A stretch of DNA of 64,000 nt from JBBRGK01 sp036741355 (GCA_036741355.1 DAINSK010000011.1:1-64000); one strand, 5' to 3'; counted from the first letter of the stretch, positions 26,145 through 34,958 are shown. The notes: a model not told the origin generated them from the sequence alone. Numbers and translations are program-made.

Positions 26145-27242
26145 TTACAGCTTCACCCGTGTTCCGGCCCCCATCGCGGTCGCGCGGTCGAGGGCCAGGC
26201 GGGCGGCCGCGAGATCCTGAACGGCCAGGCCGAGCGACTTATACAGTGTGATCTGGTCCGCCGATGTGCGCCCTGGTTTACGATCTGCCAGCAGCTCTCC
26301 CAACTCCGCGTACACGTGATCGGCCGTGATAACTCCCTCTTTGAGCGGAATCAGAATGTCTCCGGCCTCTGCCAACGCTCCTGTTCGGGAATCGACCACC
26401 ACCAGGGCGTCGCGTACGCTCTCCGAGTCCAGTTCCCGCGCCCCGGGGGTGGAGGAGCCCACCGCCACGACGTGTACGCCCGGGCTGAGCCACGAATGCT
26501 GCAGTACGGGCGTTGCCGAATTGGTGGCCGTCACGACCACTCCCGCGCCGGCAACGGCCTGCTCAGCGTCTTCGACCGCACGCACCGGAAACGGGAGATG
26601 CGGCGCCACCGACTCGGCAAGCGCCCGCGCCTTCGTGAGGTCGCGCGAATGAACGCGCGCCTCGCGGAACGGACGGATTCCGGCCAGCGCCCAGAGGTGC
26701 GCCCGAGCCTGCACCCCCGAGCCGATCACCGCTAGCACCGAGGCGTCCCGACGCGCAAGCAGATCGACTGAAACTGCCGATACTGCCGCCGTGCGCGCCG
26801 TCGTGATGAAGGTGCCGTCCATCACCGCCAGCGGCCGCGCCGTCTCCGCGTCGAACAGCACTACCAGCCCACAATGCGACTCCAGGCCCCGGCTGGTGTT
26901 GTCCGGATACACCGATACCAGCTTCGCCCCCAGCACTTCTCGCGATTCGACCCTTGCTTCTCCCGCAGCTGGTTCCCGTTCACTCCCGCCTTGCTCATGC
27001 AGAGAAGGAAGGGGACCGGCGCTCTCACTCAAATATCCGGGCATGGAAGCAAGGATCCGCAGCCGTTCTCCTGGCAGCGCCATGACCGTCCGCAACGGTA
27101 CGACGGCGCCGCCGGTCGAATACGACCGCATTGCATCCGTCATCGCGGCGATCAGCGCGTCACGGTCCAGCAGCCGTGCCAGCTCGGCGCCGGAGAGCAG
27201 CAGTACGTCCGAGGGTTCCGCTTCCGGCCAGATCGATCCCAT
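26145..27242 (-). CDS. Ornithine cyclodeaminase/mu-crystallin family protein
   Basis: 365 residues with the family's dimerisation part followed by a Rossmann domain (VLAVIGSGVQARAHLWAL, ~178-195; VVVTATNSATPVL; VGSSTPGARELD). The substrate-binding stretch (LGAKLVSVYPDN, FDAETARPLAVMDGTFITTARTAA) is conserved. A ~30-residue insertion of Ser/Glu/Gly-rich sequence (SESAGPLPSLHEQGGSERE) lies before it, unusual for the family. Members are NAD-dependent cyclodeaminases or reductases; the substrate is uncertain. ATG 27242 has GGAGG 6 bases upstream. Divergent from the HAD gene. Confidence 0.82.
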   Translation of the reverse strand: MGSIWPEAEPSDVLLLSGAELARLLDRDALIAAMTDAMRSYSTGGAVVPLRTVMALPGERLRILASMPGYLSESAGPLPSLHEQGGSEREPAAGEARVESREVLGAKLVSVYPDNTSRGLESHCGLVVLFDAETARPLAVMDGTFITTARTAAVSAVSVDLLARRDASVLAVIGSGVQARAHLWALAGIRPFREARVHSRDLTKARALAESVAPHLPFPVRAVEDAEQAVAGAGVVVTATNSATPVLQHSWLSPGVHVVAVGSSTPGARELDSESVRDALVVVDSRTGALAEAGDILIPLKEGVITADHVYAELGELLADRKPGRTSADQITLYKSLGLAVQDLAAARLALDRATAMGAGTRVKL

Positions 27243-27316
27243 CTCGCACCTCCGTATTGCCGATATAGTAGAGCCTGGCGCGGAACGTGACGCGGGAGAA
27301 GCACCTGACAGCATCG

Positions 27317-28042
27317 ATGATGGCAGTACTGCTCGACGTCGGCGGCACCATCTGGCCCGATGCATGGCCGTCGCAGGGACTGGACGATCCCCCACGGGTG
27401 GCCCGGCTGCAGCGAGTTCTGCCGGAATTGACCGCCGCAACCGCGAACGGCCTGGTAGAAGCCCTCAGGCGCGCCCTCGTTCCCTTCGAGGGCGCGCTGC
27501 TGCAAGATACGGACGCCGCGATCGCTGAAGGGATGCGGCGATCAGGCCTGCCGAACCAGCCCGGGTTGGTCATCCATGTTCGTCGGGCGATGTGCGTGCC
27601 CGCGGCGGGGCGCATCGACCTGTTTCCCGGCGCGCGGGCGCTCTTGAAGCGCATCCGCGAGTTGGGAATGACCTGCGCGGTCGTGTCGAATGCCGGCGTA
27701 CGCGACTGCGACGACTATCGCCGGGACTTCACCGACCTCGGGATTAGTGGCGAGATCGACGCGATCGTCACGTCCGTCGAAACGGGATACCGCAAGCCAC
27801 ATCCGAAGATCTTTGAAGCCGCGCTCGTAGCAGCCGGCTGCCCGGCCGCCCACTGCGTGATGATCGGTAACTCGGAGCGCAACGACGTCGCGCCCGCGCT
27901 CGCTCTCGGAATGCGCGCCGTTCGGGTGGCGATCGAAGAGGACCAACCAGCAGAAAGCGCCGCGCACGCCGTCGCCACTTCCCTGGACCAGATAACTGCG
28001 CTGCTCACTGAGTGGGCGATCGCGGCCGCGTCCGGAGGCTGA
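27317..28042 (+). CDS. HAD-superfamily hydrolase
   Basis: About 241 residues: motif I LLDVGGTI (Asp nucleophile; second Asp replaced by Gly), motif II VVSNAG, motif III/IV TGYRKPHPKIFEAAL and MIGNSERNDVAPALALGM. The helical cap lies between motif I and II. A GTG at 27287 would add ten residues; the double ATG at 27317/27320 fits where homology begins. The reaction is unknown, probably a phosphatase. Confidence 0.82.
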   Translation: MMAVLLDVGGTIWPDAWPSQGLDDPPRVARLQRVLPELTAATANGLVEALRRALVPFEGALLQDTDAAIAEGMRRSGLPNQPGLVIHVRRAMCVPAAGRIDLFPGARALLKRIRELGMTCAVVSNAGVRDCDDYRRDFTDLGISGEIDAIVTSVETGYRKPHPKIFEAALVAAGCPAAHCVMIGNSERNDVAPALALGMRAVRVAIEEDQPAESAAHAVATSLDQITALLTEWAIAAASGG

Positions 28043-28070
28043 ACCGTTCCCAAATCTGCATCACTCTTTG

Positions 28071-28175
28071 GCGATCATCACCTCGGTCGCTTTGACGATC
28101 ACGGTCACCTGGTCGCCCTGTCCGCACCTACAAACTGATTGCGTGCGCTGATCGGTATTGCGGCTCTTCGCTGTC
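28071..28175 (-). pseudogene. Remnant of a Mop/TOBE molybdate-binding domain
   Basis: On the minus strand one frame begins the Mop domain (PISARNQFVG) and another, only a few bases on, ends it (GQGDQVTVIVKATEVMIAKE, stop 28061). The ~35 central residues are absent. Intact Mop proteins are ~68 aa molybdopterin/molybdate binders. This looks like a deletion that joined the two ends out of frame. No transporter or moeA-type gene is adjacent. Confidence 0.5.
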
Positions 28176-28333
28176 GTATTGCACCAAGCGTACTTCAGCG
28201 CCGTCGACCCCCGCCCAATCAGATCCGTCCCGCCGAACCTGTGCATGGCAGACGCGCATGTCCACGCCTGTGAACCGAGCTAAGTGGTCCGCATGTCAGA
28301 ATAGTAGCTGTTGAAGCCGCAGCGGAGGTTCGC

Positions 28334-28873
28334 ATGAACGGCGTCGTGTCGTTACTCGACGACGAGCACGACGGGCTCGTCAGGCAGATCTGGTCGGATC
28401 TGGAAGAGAGGCTCGGCCTGCGCGGCGTGTACGTCACACCGTACCCGCACTTTTCGTATCACGTCGCGCGAAGCTACGACTTCGAGGCGCTGGCGCCCGC
28501 ATTGCGGCGCACCACCGCATCCAGGAAACCGTTTACGGTCACCACCGGGGGTCTGGGAATATTCACGGGGCCATCGCCCGTGCTGTATGTGCCTGTGGTC
28601 CGGTCGCCGGAATTGACCTGCTTCCACCAGGCCCTCTGGCAGGAGATTTCGCGAACCGCGACCGGCAGTGATACCTACTATGCGCCGGAGCGCTGGCTGC
28701 CGCACGTTACGCTCGGTTTCGCTGACCTGGACGGTCATCTTTTGGCCGAGGCAGTGCGCATGCTCGGGACCGGGAACTTCAACTGGGAGATTTCAGTCAA
28801 CAACGTCGCGGTGATCCGCGACACCGGCAAGCAACAGGAGCTTCGCGAGCGCTTCGACTTCGGCGCGGCCTAG
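28334..28873 (+). CDS. 2H phosphoesterase (2'-5' RNA ligase-like)
   Basis: 179 residues with the two His-x-Thr/Ser catalytic motifs of the superfamily: YPHFSYHVA (~38-46) and LPHVTLGF (~125-132). The spacing of ~87 residues and the lengths are normal. Members open or form 2',3'-cyclic or 2'-5' phosphodiester bonds in RNA and nucleotides. ATG 28334 is preceded by GGAGG 5 bases upstream. Monocistronic. Confidence 0.82.
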   Translation: MNGVVSLLDDEHDGLVRQIWSDLEERLGLRGVYVTPYPHFSYHVARSYDFEALAPALRRTTASRKPFTVTTGGLGIFTGPSPVLYVPVVRSPELTCFHQALWQEISRTATGSDTYYAPERWLPHVTLGFADLDGHLLAEAVRMLGTGNFNWEISVNNVAVIRDTGKQQELRERFDFGAA

Positions 28874-28950
28874 CACGTCCGGGTCAACGTCCGATCCGGC
28901 GTCGCTCGAGCGAGGACTATAGTTGAAAGAGCACAATCGGGGAGACGCTC

Positions 28951-29277
28951 GTGTTTGTCGCCATGAATAACTTCAAGATCGCCCCGGGCCGTGAGGCCGA
29001 CTTCGAACGCCAGTGGCGCGAGCGCGATTCTTACCTGAAAGACGTGCCCGGCGTCGTCCAGTTCTCGCTGCTGAAGGGCGAAGACCAGGGCGAGTACGTC
29101 AGCCACACGATTTGGGAGAGCCGCGATGCCTTCGTCGCCTGGACGCGGTCGCCGTCGTTCATCGCCGCGCACCGCCAGGGCTCCGTCGCGGGCGTCGTGC
29201 AAGGCCCGCCCCACCTGAAGATCTACGATTCGATCATCGTCGAACAGTACGGCACTCTCGCCGGCAGCGGCTCCTAA
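28951..29277 (+). CDS. Antibiotic-biosynthesis-monooxygenase-type (ABM) protein
   Basis: 108-residue dimeric alpha/beta-barrel protein: FVAMNNFKIAPGREADFERQW, then VVQFSLLKGE and HTIWESRDAFVAWTRSPSFIAAHRQG. The Asn near the start and the Trp/His of the central helix are the residues used for haem in IsdG/HmoA-type members, so a haem-degrading or cofactor-free monooxygenase is possible. GTG 28951 has GGGGAG 7 bases upstream. Confidence 0.75.
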   Translation: MFVAMNNFKIAPGREADFERQWRERDSYLKDVPGVVQFSLLKGEDQGEYVSHTIWESRDAFVAWTRSPSFIAAHRQGSVAGVVQGPPHLKIYDSIIVEQYGTLAGSGS

Positions 29278-29311
29278 GCGACTCTGCGCGAAATGGGATT
29301 TGCGCCAGACA

Positions 29312-29347
29312 GTCTAAAGGGAGGCGTAGCCACGCCTCCCTTTAGAC
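29312..29347 (+). terminator. Perfect 16-bp hairpin, probable terminator
   Basis: GTCTAAAGGGAGGCGT pairs fully with ACGCCTCCCTTTAGAC around a 4-base AGCC loop. It lies 36 bases after the ABM stop, between convergent genes. The arms start and end with AAA/TTT, so it can work in both directions, though the T-run is short. Confidence 0.65.
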
Positions 29348-29395
29348 CAGAGAAGGAGAGAGCATAATTAGTATCGAATCCGTACGTCCGCGGAT

Positions 29396-29638
29396 TTAGC
29401 GCAACGCAGATTGAAGCCGGTCTGACTCGCTCTCGCGGAGTTGCGCAGCCTCTTCGGCCGAGAACACCTTACCGCAACCCCCACACAGAAATCCCGTGGC
29501 GCGATCGAGGTGGCCAATATCTTCCGCGCTATCCCAGCGCGGTGTCATCGTCGTATGCGGGCAGGAGTTGAGGTTGGCCATTTCGGGCTGAGCCTCTTCT
29601 CGGACCTCGTGCCTGCCAAACAGCTTACCCAGTCCCAT
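29396..29638 (-). CDS. Small zinc-ribbon protein (80 aa)
   Basis: Putative metal ligands NSCPHTTMTPRWDS (C-x-H) and GFLCGGCGKVFSAEEA (C-x2-C) separated by a short linker, followed by a helical tail. Such miniature ribbons bind zinc and often nucleic acids or partners; no function is assigned. ATG 29638 has GGAGG 6 bases upstream, which excludes the longer frame. Convergent with the ABM gene. Confidence 0.6.
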   Translation of the reverse strand: MGLGKLFGRHEVREEAQPEMANLNSCPHTTMTPRWDSAEDIGHLDRATGFLCGGCGKVFSAEEAAQLRESESDRLQSALR

Positions 29639-29832
29639 TGGACACCTCCATGTACAGGGATAGTACCGCGACGTATCGAGAGTAGTCGTAGCCCGACAGA
29701 ATGAGATCACGGGTCGTCCTTTCGGTTGCCCGCTTTGTGCAACACCTGTCGCCCGCTGTCGTAGTCATGGACTTCGGGCCTGGAGTACAGTCGTACGGGC
29801 AACACAATTCGGGCGTCTTCAGGAGGTTCACG

Positions 29833-31005
29833 ATGACCGCGGAGACCACCAGCGGTGTGCGCGCCTTCTACATCGACGTTCCCGAAGCCGTGCTGGAGGA
29901 TCTGCGCGACCGCCTTACGCGCACACGTTTTCCTGGGGAAGTCGCCGGCAGCGGTTGGACCTACGGCACGAACCTCGACTACCTGAAGCAGCTCGTCAAG
30001 TATTGGGTGGACGACTACGACTGGCGGGCGGCCGAAGCGTCGCTCAACCGGCTGCCGCAGTTTGTCGCCCCGGTGGACGGCCTCGATCTGCACTTCGTCC
30101 ACGTCCATGGCAACGGCCCTGCGCCGCTGCCGCTCCTGATCAGCCACGGCTGGCCCGGCTCGTTCTTCGAAATGGCGGACATTATCGGTCCACTGAGCGA
30201 TCCGGCCGCGCACGGCGGCGACCCCGCCGACGCCTTCGACGTGGTGGTGCCCAGCCTCCCCGGTTATGGGTTTTCCCAGCAGCCCGACCGACCGGGGATG
30301 ACACCGGGTGCTGTTGGCGAACTGTTCGTCTCGCTGATGCGCGACACGCTCGGCTACCGACGCTTTGCCGTGCAGGGGGGAGACTGGGGCGCGGTCATCA
30401 CCGCATCGATGGCTCACGCACATCCGGACGCCATTACTGGGCTGCATCTCAACATGCTGGGTGTGAGGCCATTCACCGGCCCCGGTACGCCCGAGCTCAC
30501 CGAAGAAGAGAAGGCCTTCATAAAGGAAGCCGAGGCGTGGCGGCAAGAAGCGACCGGCTACCAGTGGATCCAGGGCACGCGCCCGCAAACGCTGGCCTAC
30601 GGTCTCACCGACTCGCCCGCCGGTCTGGCCGCGTGGATCGTTGAAAAATTCCGCGCGTGGAGCGACTGCGGTGGGGACGTGGAGCGCAGCTTCACAAAGG
30701 ACCAGTTGCTGACCAACATCATGATTTACTGGGTGAGCGGCTGCATCAATTCGTCGACGCGGCTTTATTACGAATCGCGTCACAACCCGTGGATGCTGAA
30801 ACCGGGCGAGCGCATCGAGGTGCCTACCGGCTACGCCGCCTTTCCGCACGAATTGACGCGTCCGCCACGTTCCTGGGCGGAGCGCGCCCTGAACATCCAG
30901 CGCTGGACACCGATGCCGCGCGGCGGTCACTTCGCCGCCATGGAAGAACCGGAGCTACTGGTAGAAGACGTTCGCGCATTCTTCAGGCCGCTGCGGGGGA
31001 CCTGA
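29833..31005 (+). CDS. Epoxide hydrolase (alpha/beta hydrolase with EHN domain)
   Basis: 390 residues: N-terminal EHN lid segment (YIDVPEAVLEDLRDRLTRTRFPGE), then the alpha/beta hydrolase core. HGWPGSFFEM (oxyanion HGxP) and VQGGDWGAVI (nucleophile Asp in GGDWG) are followed by the late MPRGGHFAAMEEPE with the catalytic His. The length and domain order match juvenile-hormone/microsomal-type epoxide hydrolases. It opens epoxides to diols; the physiological substrate is unknown. ATG 29833 has AGGAGG 6 bases upstream. Confidence 0.92.
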   Translation: MTAETTSGVRAFYIDVPEAVLEDLRDRLTRTRFPGEVAGSGWTYGTNLDYLKQLVKYWVDDYDWRAAEASLNRLPQFVAPVDGLDLHFVHVHGNGPAPLPLLISHGWPGSFFEMADIIGPLSDPAAHGGDPADAFDVVVPSLPGYGFSQQPDRPGMTPGAVGELFVSLMRDTLGYRRFAVQGGDWGAVITASMAHAHPDAITGLHLNMLGVRPFTGPGTPELTEEEKAFIKEAEAWRQEATGYQWIQGTRPQTLAYGLTDSPAGLAAWIVEKFRAWSDCGGDVERSFTKDQLLTNIMIYWVSGCINSSTRLYYESRHNPWMLKPGERIEVPTGYAAFPHELTRPPRSWAERALNIQRWTPMPRGGHFAAMEEPELLVEDVRAFFRPLRGT

Positions 31006-31014
31006 CCCCGAACG

Positions 31015-31226
31015 GACCTCACCCCCTTCCCTCTCCATCGCTCATGGAGCGACAGAGAGGGGCGATCGTTGGGACGTGGGTTCGGGCGGCGTTGCAGCGC
31101 CGGCGCGCAGCCGGCCGCATGGCAATACATGGCAATGCGCCCCAACAGGCGGAATGGACTGCCTCCCCAAATGCCGACTACAAGCTCCCCTCTCCATACC
31201 GATGGAGAGGGGCCGGGGGTGAGGTC
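31015..31226. mobile_element. MITE-like palindromic element (copy A, 212 bp)
   Basis: Starts GACCTCACCCCC and ends GGGGGTGAGGTC, so the ends are inverted repeats. Each end carries a hairpin (CCCTCTCC..GGAGAGGGG). The centre holds GGCAATGCGCCCC and GCAGCGCCGGCGCGCAGC. There is no coding capacity. It lies between the epoxide hydrolase gene and the end of the nucleotidyltransferase gene, whose last ~17 codons are inside it. Confidence 0.75.
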
Positions 31227-32074
31227 TTCCCGGTCGCATTAAGGATCTCTATTACCCGTTCCGCAAGCGCCTCCGGCCAGGTCCAGCCATGTGTGGAGGC
31301 GATGTTGAAACAGACCTCGCGCCCGAGTTGGGCTCCGGTGATCATCGCCCGTAGCAGGCTCTCGGGACCTCGTGCGGGTACGCACTCTTCGAGGCGGGCC
31401 AGCCGTTCGGCGGAAAGCGTTCGTTCGATATCGAATGCCGCCGACGAGGCCCGCCACCGCTGCGTTGCACCGGCTTCCAGACGGAGCAGGTAGCAGAGAA
31501 AGGAAAGCGGCTCGGTCTCGAACACCGTACGAGCGGCCCAGCGCTCGCCGCGGCTCAGCTTGCTGTGGCAGTAGAGCAGAAAGTACCAGAAGTCACCGCA
31601 CAGCCGCTCGAACTCCGCATGCGGGTCCGCCGGGGCGAGCGAGTTGCCGATCAACTGCTGTGCCAGCGCGGTTAGCCGGCCGGTGCCATCGTAGAGCACC
31701 AGCACTTCCGCGGACACGGGACTCAGCGGCCACCTCGCGAGGCTGTCCAGCTCAGATTCTCGCAGCAGGTCGAAGTCGACGCGCAGCGGTATCGGGGAGG
31801 TATCGTATACCGTCCACGGATGGCCGATCTGCCCAACGTAAGCGAGGAGCAGATAGCCGAATCCGGCAGCCCACGTCTTCCAATCGCGGGTAAACGCGTC
31901 CATATCGGCGTCGCGGATGAACAGCCCTGCGTCCACGTCCGACCACTCGTCGGCCCGGCCGAAGCTGCCCGAACCGTAATCGACGAGGCCAACGATGCGC
32001 GGGTCTTGCTCGGCCGCCGCCTGGAGCCGTCGCAGCATCGTCTCCCGCGGGTTCTGTCCTGGCTGCGAACCCAT
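31178..32074 (-). CDS. Nucleotidyltransferase-domain protein
   Basis: 298 residues, like streptomycin/lincosamide-type adenylyltransferases: an N-terminal nucleotidyltransferase core with VDYGSGSFGRADEWSDVDAGLFI (G-S-x-D-x-D type, ~32-54) and a further Asp (RVDFDLL), then an all-helical C-terminal domain. The substrate is unknown; the family includes resistance enzymes and many housekeeping proteins. The last residues (SPPAPLHRYGEGSL) are encoded by the palindromic element at 31015-31226, so the natural C-terminus has been replaced. The start lies 18 bases after the gamma-glutamyltransferase stop. Confidence 0.7.
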   Translation of the reverse strand: MGSQPGQNPRETMLRRLQAAAEQDPRIVGLVDYGSGSFGRADEWSDVDAGLFIRDADMDAFTRDWKTWAAGFGYLLLAYVGQIGHPWTVYDTSPIPLRVDFDLLRESELDSLARWPLSPVSAEVLVLYDGTGRLTALAQQLIGNSLAPADPHAEFERLCGDFWYFLLYCHSKLSRGERWAARTVFETEPLSFLCYLLRLEAGATQRWRASSAAFDIERTLSAERLARLEECVPARGPESLLRAMITGAQLGREVCFNIASTHGWTWPEALAERVIEILNATGKTSPPAPLHRYGEGSL

Positions 32075-32092
32075 TGTCTCACACCCTAGCGG

Positions 32093-33688
32093 CTACCAGC
32101 CGACCGCGGCACCGTCGGCTCGTGGATCGGCTCCGCCGGCCATCAGGCCGGTTGCCGGGTCGATGACGATCCCCTGTGCATGCCCGGTCATTCCCATCCA
32201 GCCCCCGATCAACGTCACGTCGTGCCCCATGTCGCGCAGGCGCTGCACGGTCGCCTCTGGAAACCGGTTCTCCATCACGAGTCCTGGTGGGTCGCCGGGC
32301 TGGCCGCGTCCGTGGATCCAGCGCGGGACCTCGATCGCGGCCTGGACGTCGAGCCCAAAGTCGATGAGACCGGCGTACACCTGCTGGTGGATCTGGGGTT
32401 GGCCGTCGCCGCCCTGCGTGCCGAATACTATCGCGGGGCGCCCGTCGCGAAACGCCATCGATGGGATCAGCGTGTGCAGCGGTCGCTTCCGCGGTGCCAC
32501 CGCGTTGGGGTGCGCTGGATCCAGCGAGAAGTAGCAACCGCGGTTGTGGAGCTCGATGCCGTAGCCCGGCACGACCATGCCCGCCCCAACACCCATGTAG
32601 TTGCTCTGGATCAGCGAGACCGCGTTGCCCTCGCCGTCGGCGGCGCAGAGGTAGATCGTATCACCACTCAGCACTCCCGCGTCGTAGGAGGCGGCGCGAT
32701 CCGGGTCGATCAAGCGGCGCCGTTCGGCGATATAGCGGTCGTCGATCAGCGACCGGGGGTCGACGGTCATGTACTCCGGATCGCCGAGGAAGGCGTTGCG
32801 GTCGGCGAATGCGACCTTCTTCGCTTCCACCATCAGGTGAACCGTTTCAGCCGCGGTCGGGCCTGCGCGCAGCTCAAATCCTTCCATCAGCTTCAGCGCC
32901 TGCAGCGCCGTCACCCCCTGCGTGGGCGGCGGCATCTCGTAGATTTGGTAGCCCCGGTAGCTGATGCTCAGCGGTTCCACCCACCGTCCGTGGTGCGCGG
33001 CCATATCTTCGCGCGTCAGCAGGCCGCCCTCGCCGGCGATGAAGTCCGCCAACGCTTGGCCAATCTCCCCTTCATAGAAGACGTCCCGTCCGTGTTCGGC
33101 GATCAGGCGCAGCGATCGGCCCAGCTCGGGCACGCATAGAAGCGACCCGGCCGCGGGTACGCGACCACCGGGCTGGTAGGCTGCCCGCCAGCTTGCGTGC
33201 GGCCAATCCATCCCGGCCACGCGTCCCAACGAAGTGGAGAGCAGGGGCGTGACGCCAAACCCCGTCTCGGCGTAGCCGATCGCCGGCGCCAGGCAGCGTG
33301 CCAGGCCCAGCCGTCCGAAGCGCTCGCTCGCCATCTGCCATCCGTCGACGACCCCTGGGACAGACACTGCCAGCGGACCGCGTTGCGGAATCGAGCTGTA
33401 GCCGTGCGCGCGAAACCAGTCCGGGGTCGCGAGCGAGCCCGCACCGCCGCTGCCGTCGAGTCCGTAGAGACCGTCGCTTGCGGCGTCATAGATCATCATG
33501 AACACGTCACCGCCCGTGCCGCAGAGGATGGGGTAGACGACGTTCAAGACGGCGTTTGCCGCGATGGCGGCGTCGACGGCGTTGCCTCCGGCCTGGATCA
33601 TGCTCAATCCCGCCTGAGATGCCAGGAAATGCGGGGAGCTCACAAGCCCGTGGCGCGCGAGCGTTGCAGGGCGATGTTGCATCGCCAT
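32093..33688 (-). CDS. Gamma-glutamyltransferase family protein
   Basis: 531 residues of the Ntn-hydrolase gamma-glutamyltransferase family without a signal peptide. Large-subunit part: HFLASQAGLSMIQAGGNAVDAAIAANA, GTGGDVFMMIYD. The autoprocessing region is VLSGDTIYLCAADGEGNAVSL, the Thr of GDT being the expected nucleophile; the usual Thr-Thr-His is Thr-Ile-Tyr here. Small-subunit part: KRPLHTLIPSMAFRDGRP with GGDGQPQ. Such cytosolic forms often act on other gamma-glutamyl or cephalosporin-type amides. ATG 33688 lies inside the end of the CaiB gene (49-base overlap) with GGGGTGA 7 bases upstream, so the two are coupled. Confidence 0.85.
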   Translation of the reverse strand: MAMQHRPATLARHGLVSSPHFLASQAGLSMIQAGGNAVDAAIAANAVLNVVYPILCGTGGDVFMMIYDAASDGLYGLDGSGGAGSLATPDWFRAHGYSSIPQRGPLAVSVPGVVDGWQMASERFGRLGLARCLAPAIGYAETGFGVTPLLSTSLGRVAGMDWPHASWRAAYQPGGRVPAAGSLLCVPELGRSLRLIAEHGRDVFYEGEIGQALADFIAGEGGLLTREDMAAHHGRWVEPLSISYRGYQIYEMPPPTQGVTALQALKLMEGFELRAGPTAAETVHLMVEAKKVAFADRNAFLGDPEYMTVDPRSLIDDRYIAERRRLIDPDRAASYDAGVLSGDTIYLCAADGEGNAVSLIQSNYMGVGAGMVVPGYGIELHNRGCYFSLDPAHPNAVAPRKRPLHTLIPSMAFRDGRPAIVFGTQGGDGQPQIHQQVYAGLIDFGLDVQAAIEVPRWIHGRGQPGDPPGLVMENRFPEATVQRLRDMGHDVTLIGGWMGMTGHAQGIVIDPATGLMAGGADPRADGAAVGW

Positions 33689-34893
33689 CCCGGAATCACC
33701 CCGCCCTCTTTGAGCTGGATGATGCGATCCCAGTCGAAGCCAAGCTCGAGCAGGATTTCTTCGGTGTGCTGGCCGAGTTCCGGTGCTGGGCCGCGTGGTT
33801 GCCACGGTGTTCCATAGAAATCCATCGGCGTGGCCACCATCCGGACCGGGCCGTCGGGAAACGGCACGTCCACGAAGGCGCCCGCCGCCTCCATCACCGG
33901 ATCGTGCGCCGCCTCGAAGACCGTCTGAACCGGTGCGAACCAGACGTCTTCGCGGTCGAAGATCGCGGACCATTCGGCCACCGACTTTGCGGCCATCACC
34001 GCATCGATCGCCTCGACCAGCGCGGCCGAGTTGGTGGCACGATCCATGAGCGTGGTGAAGCGCAAATCGGACATCCACTCCTCGTGACCAACGGCCCGGC
34101 AGAAGTCGGGCCAGTGACGATCGCCCTGCAACATCAGCAGCCAGATGCTGCGGCCATCGGCGCATTGATAGGGGAGGATCAGCGGGTTGGGAAAGCTAAG
34201 ACGATCGTAGGCGCGCACATCGACGTCCAAGCGCAGCGCCATATTCAGGTCCCAGCCGATCGTGTAGGCGCCGGTGCGCGCCAGGGAAACCGCCACCCGC
34301 TGGCCCTCGCCGGTACGCTCCCGGTGGAAGAGCGCGGCCGAGATCGCCCCCGCCGCCTGTGCGCCGGCGTTATGGTCGCCCATGCCGCCGCGCTGAAGCG
34401 GGTAAGCGTTTTCCCGGTTGGGCGGCGTCAGCAGGTCGGCGATACCGGCCCGCGACCAGAAGGCGCCGACGTCAAATGTCGCGCGGTCGCGGTCCTCGCC
34501 TTCGGGACCGTACCCGGTAATCTGACAGTAGATCTGTCGCGGGTTCAGGGGACGAAGGCTCTCGTAATCGAGTCCCAGACGGACGAGCGCGGCCGGTCGC
34601 ATGTTGCTGATGAAGACATCGGCCCGTTCTACCAGGCTTCGGGCGATCGCCTGCCCCTCCTCGGAACGCAGGTTCAACGACAAGCTACGTTTGCCGCGGT
34701 TGTCTAGTTCAAAAGCAGGGTTGGCGACCGGCCCCGCGTTGAGCAGCGCCATCAACCCTCGAAACGGGTCTCCCTCTTCGGGCTCGATCTTGATCACATC
34801 GGCGCCCCAGTCGCAGAGGATGCCTGCAGCCGCCGGCCCCGCCACCCAGACGCCAAGCTCCACCACCCGTACGCCTTCCATTGGTCCGGGCAT
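33640..34893 (-). CDS. CaiB/BaiF-family CoA-transferase
   Basis: 417 residues, class III CoA-transferase: GVRVVELGVWVAGPAAAGILCDWGADVIKIE at the start, the catalytic-region NRGKRSLSLNL with RSEEGQAIARSLVERADVFISN, and QITGYGPEG. Family members move CoA between carboxylic acids such as carnitine, bile acids, formate/oxalate and mesaconate. The donor and acceptor are unknown. The last ~16 residues (GWRCNIALQRSRATGL) are coded in the overlap with the next gene. First gene of a CaiB-gamma-glutamyltransferase-nucleotidyltransferase operon. Confidence 0.88.
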   Translation of the reverse strand: MPGPMEGVRVVELGVWVAGPAAAGILCDWGADVIKIEPEEGDPFRGLMALLNAGPVANPAFELDNRGKRSLSLNLRSEEGQAIARSLVERADVFISNMRPAALVRLGLDYESLRPLNPRQIYCQITGYGPEGEDRDRATFDVGAFWSRAGIADLLTPPNRENAYPLQRGGMGDHNAGAQAAGAISAALFHRERTGEGQRVAVSLARTGAYTIGWDLNMALRLDVDVRAYDRLSFPNPLILPYQCADGRSIWLLMLQGDRHWPDFCRAVGHEEWMSDLRFTTLMDRATNSAALVEAIDAVMAAKSVAEWSAIFDREDVWFAPVQTVFEAAHDPVMEAAGAFVDVPFPDGPVRMVATPMDFYGTPWQPRGPAPELGQHTEEILLELGFDWDRIIQLKEGGVIPGWRCNIALQRSRATGL

Positions 34894-34958
34894 GTAGTTT
34901 CCTTTCCGCTTGCGGGGTTGATAATACTATTGCATCAAGACAACCAGTGGAGGCCAGC

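Noticed and set aside
29707..30930. 407-codon minus frame opposite the epoxide hydrolase
   Set aside because: Shadow of the epoxide hydrolase with no domain and no ribosome site.
32093..34165. 690-residue gamma-glutamyltransferase with N-terminal extension
   Set aside because: The extension is a shadow frame of the CaiB gene; ATG 33688 has a ribosome site and fits the family.
33556..34707. 383-codon plus frame opposite the CaiB gene
   Set aside because: Shadow frame rich in Arg/His/Gln, typical of antisense translation.
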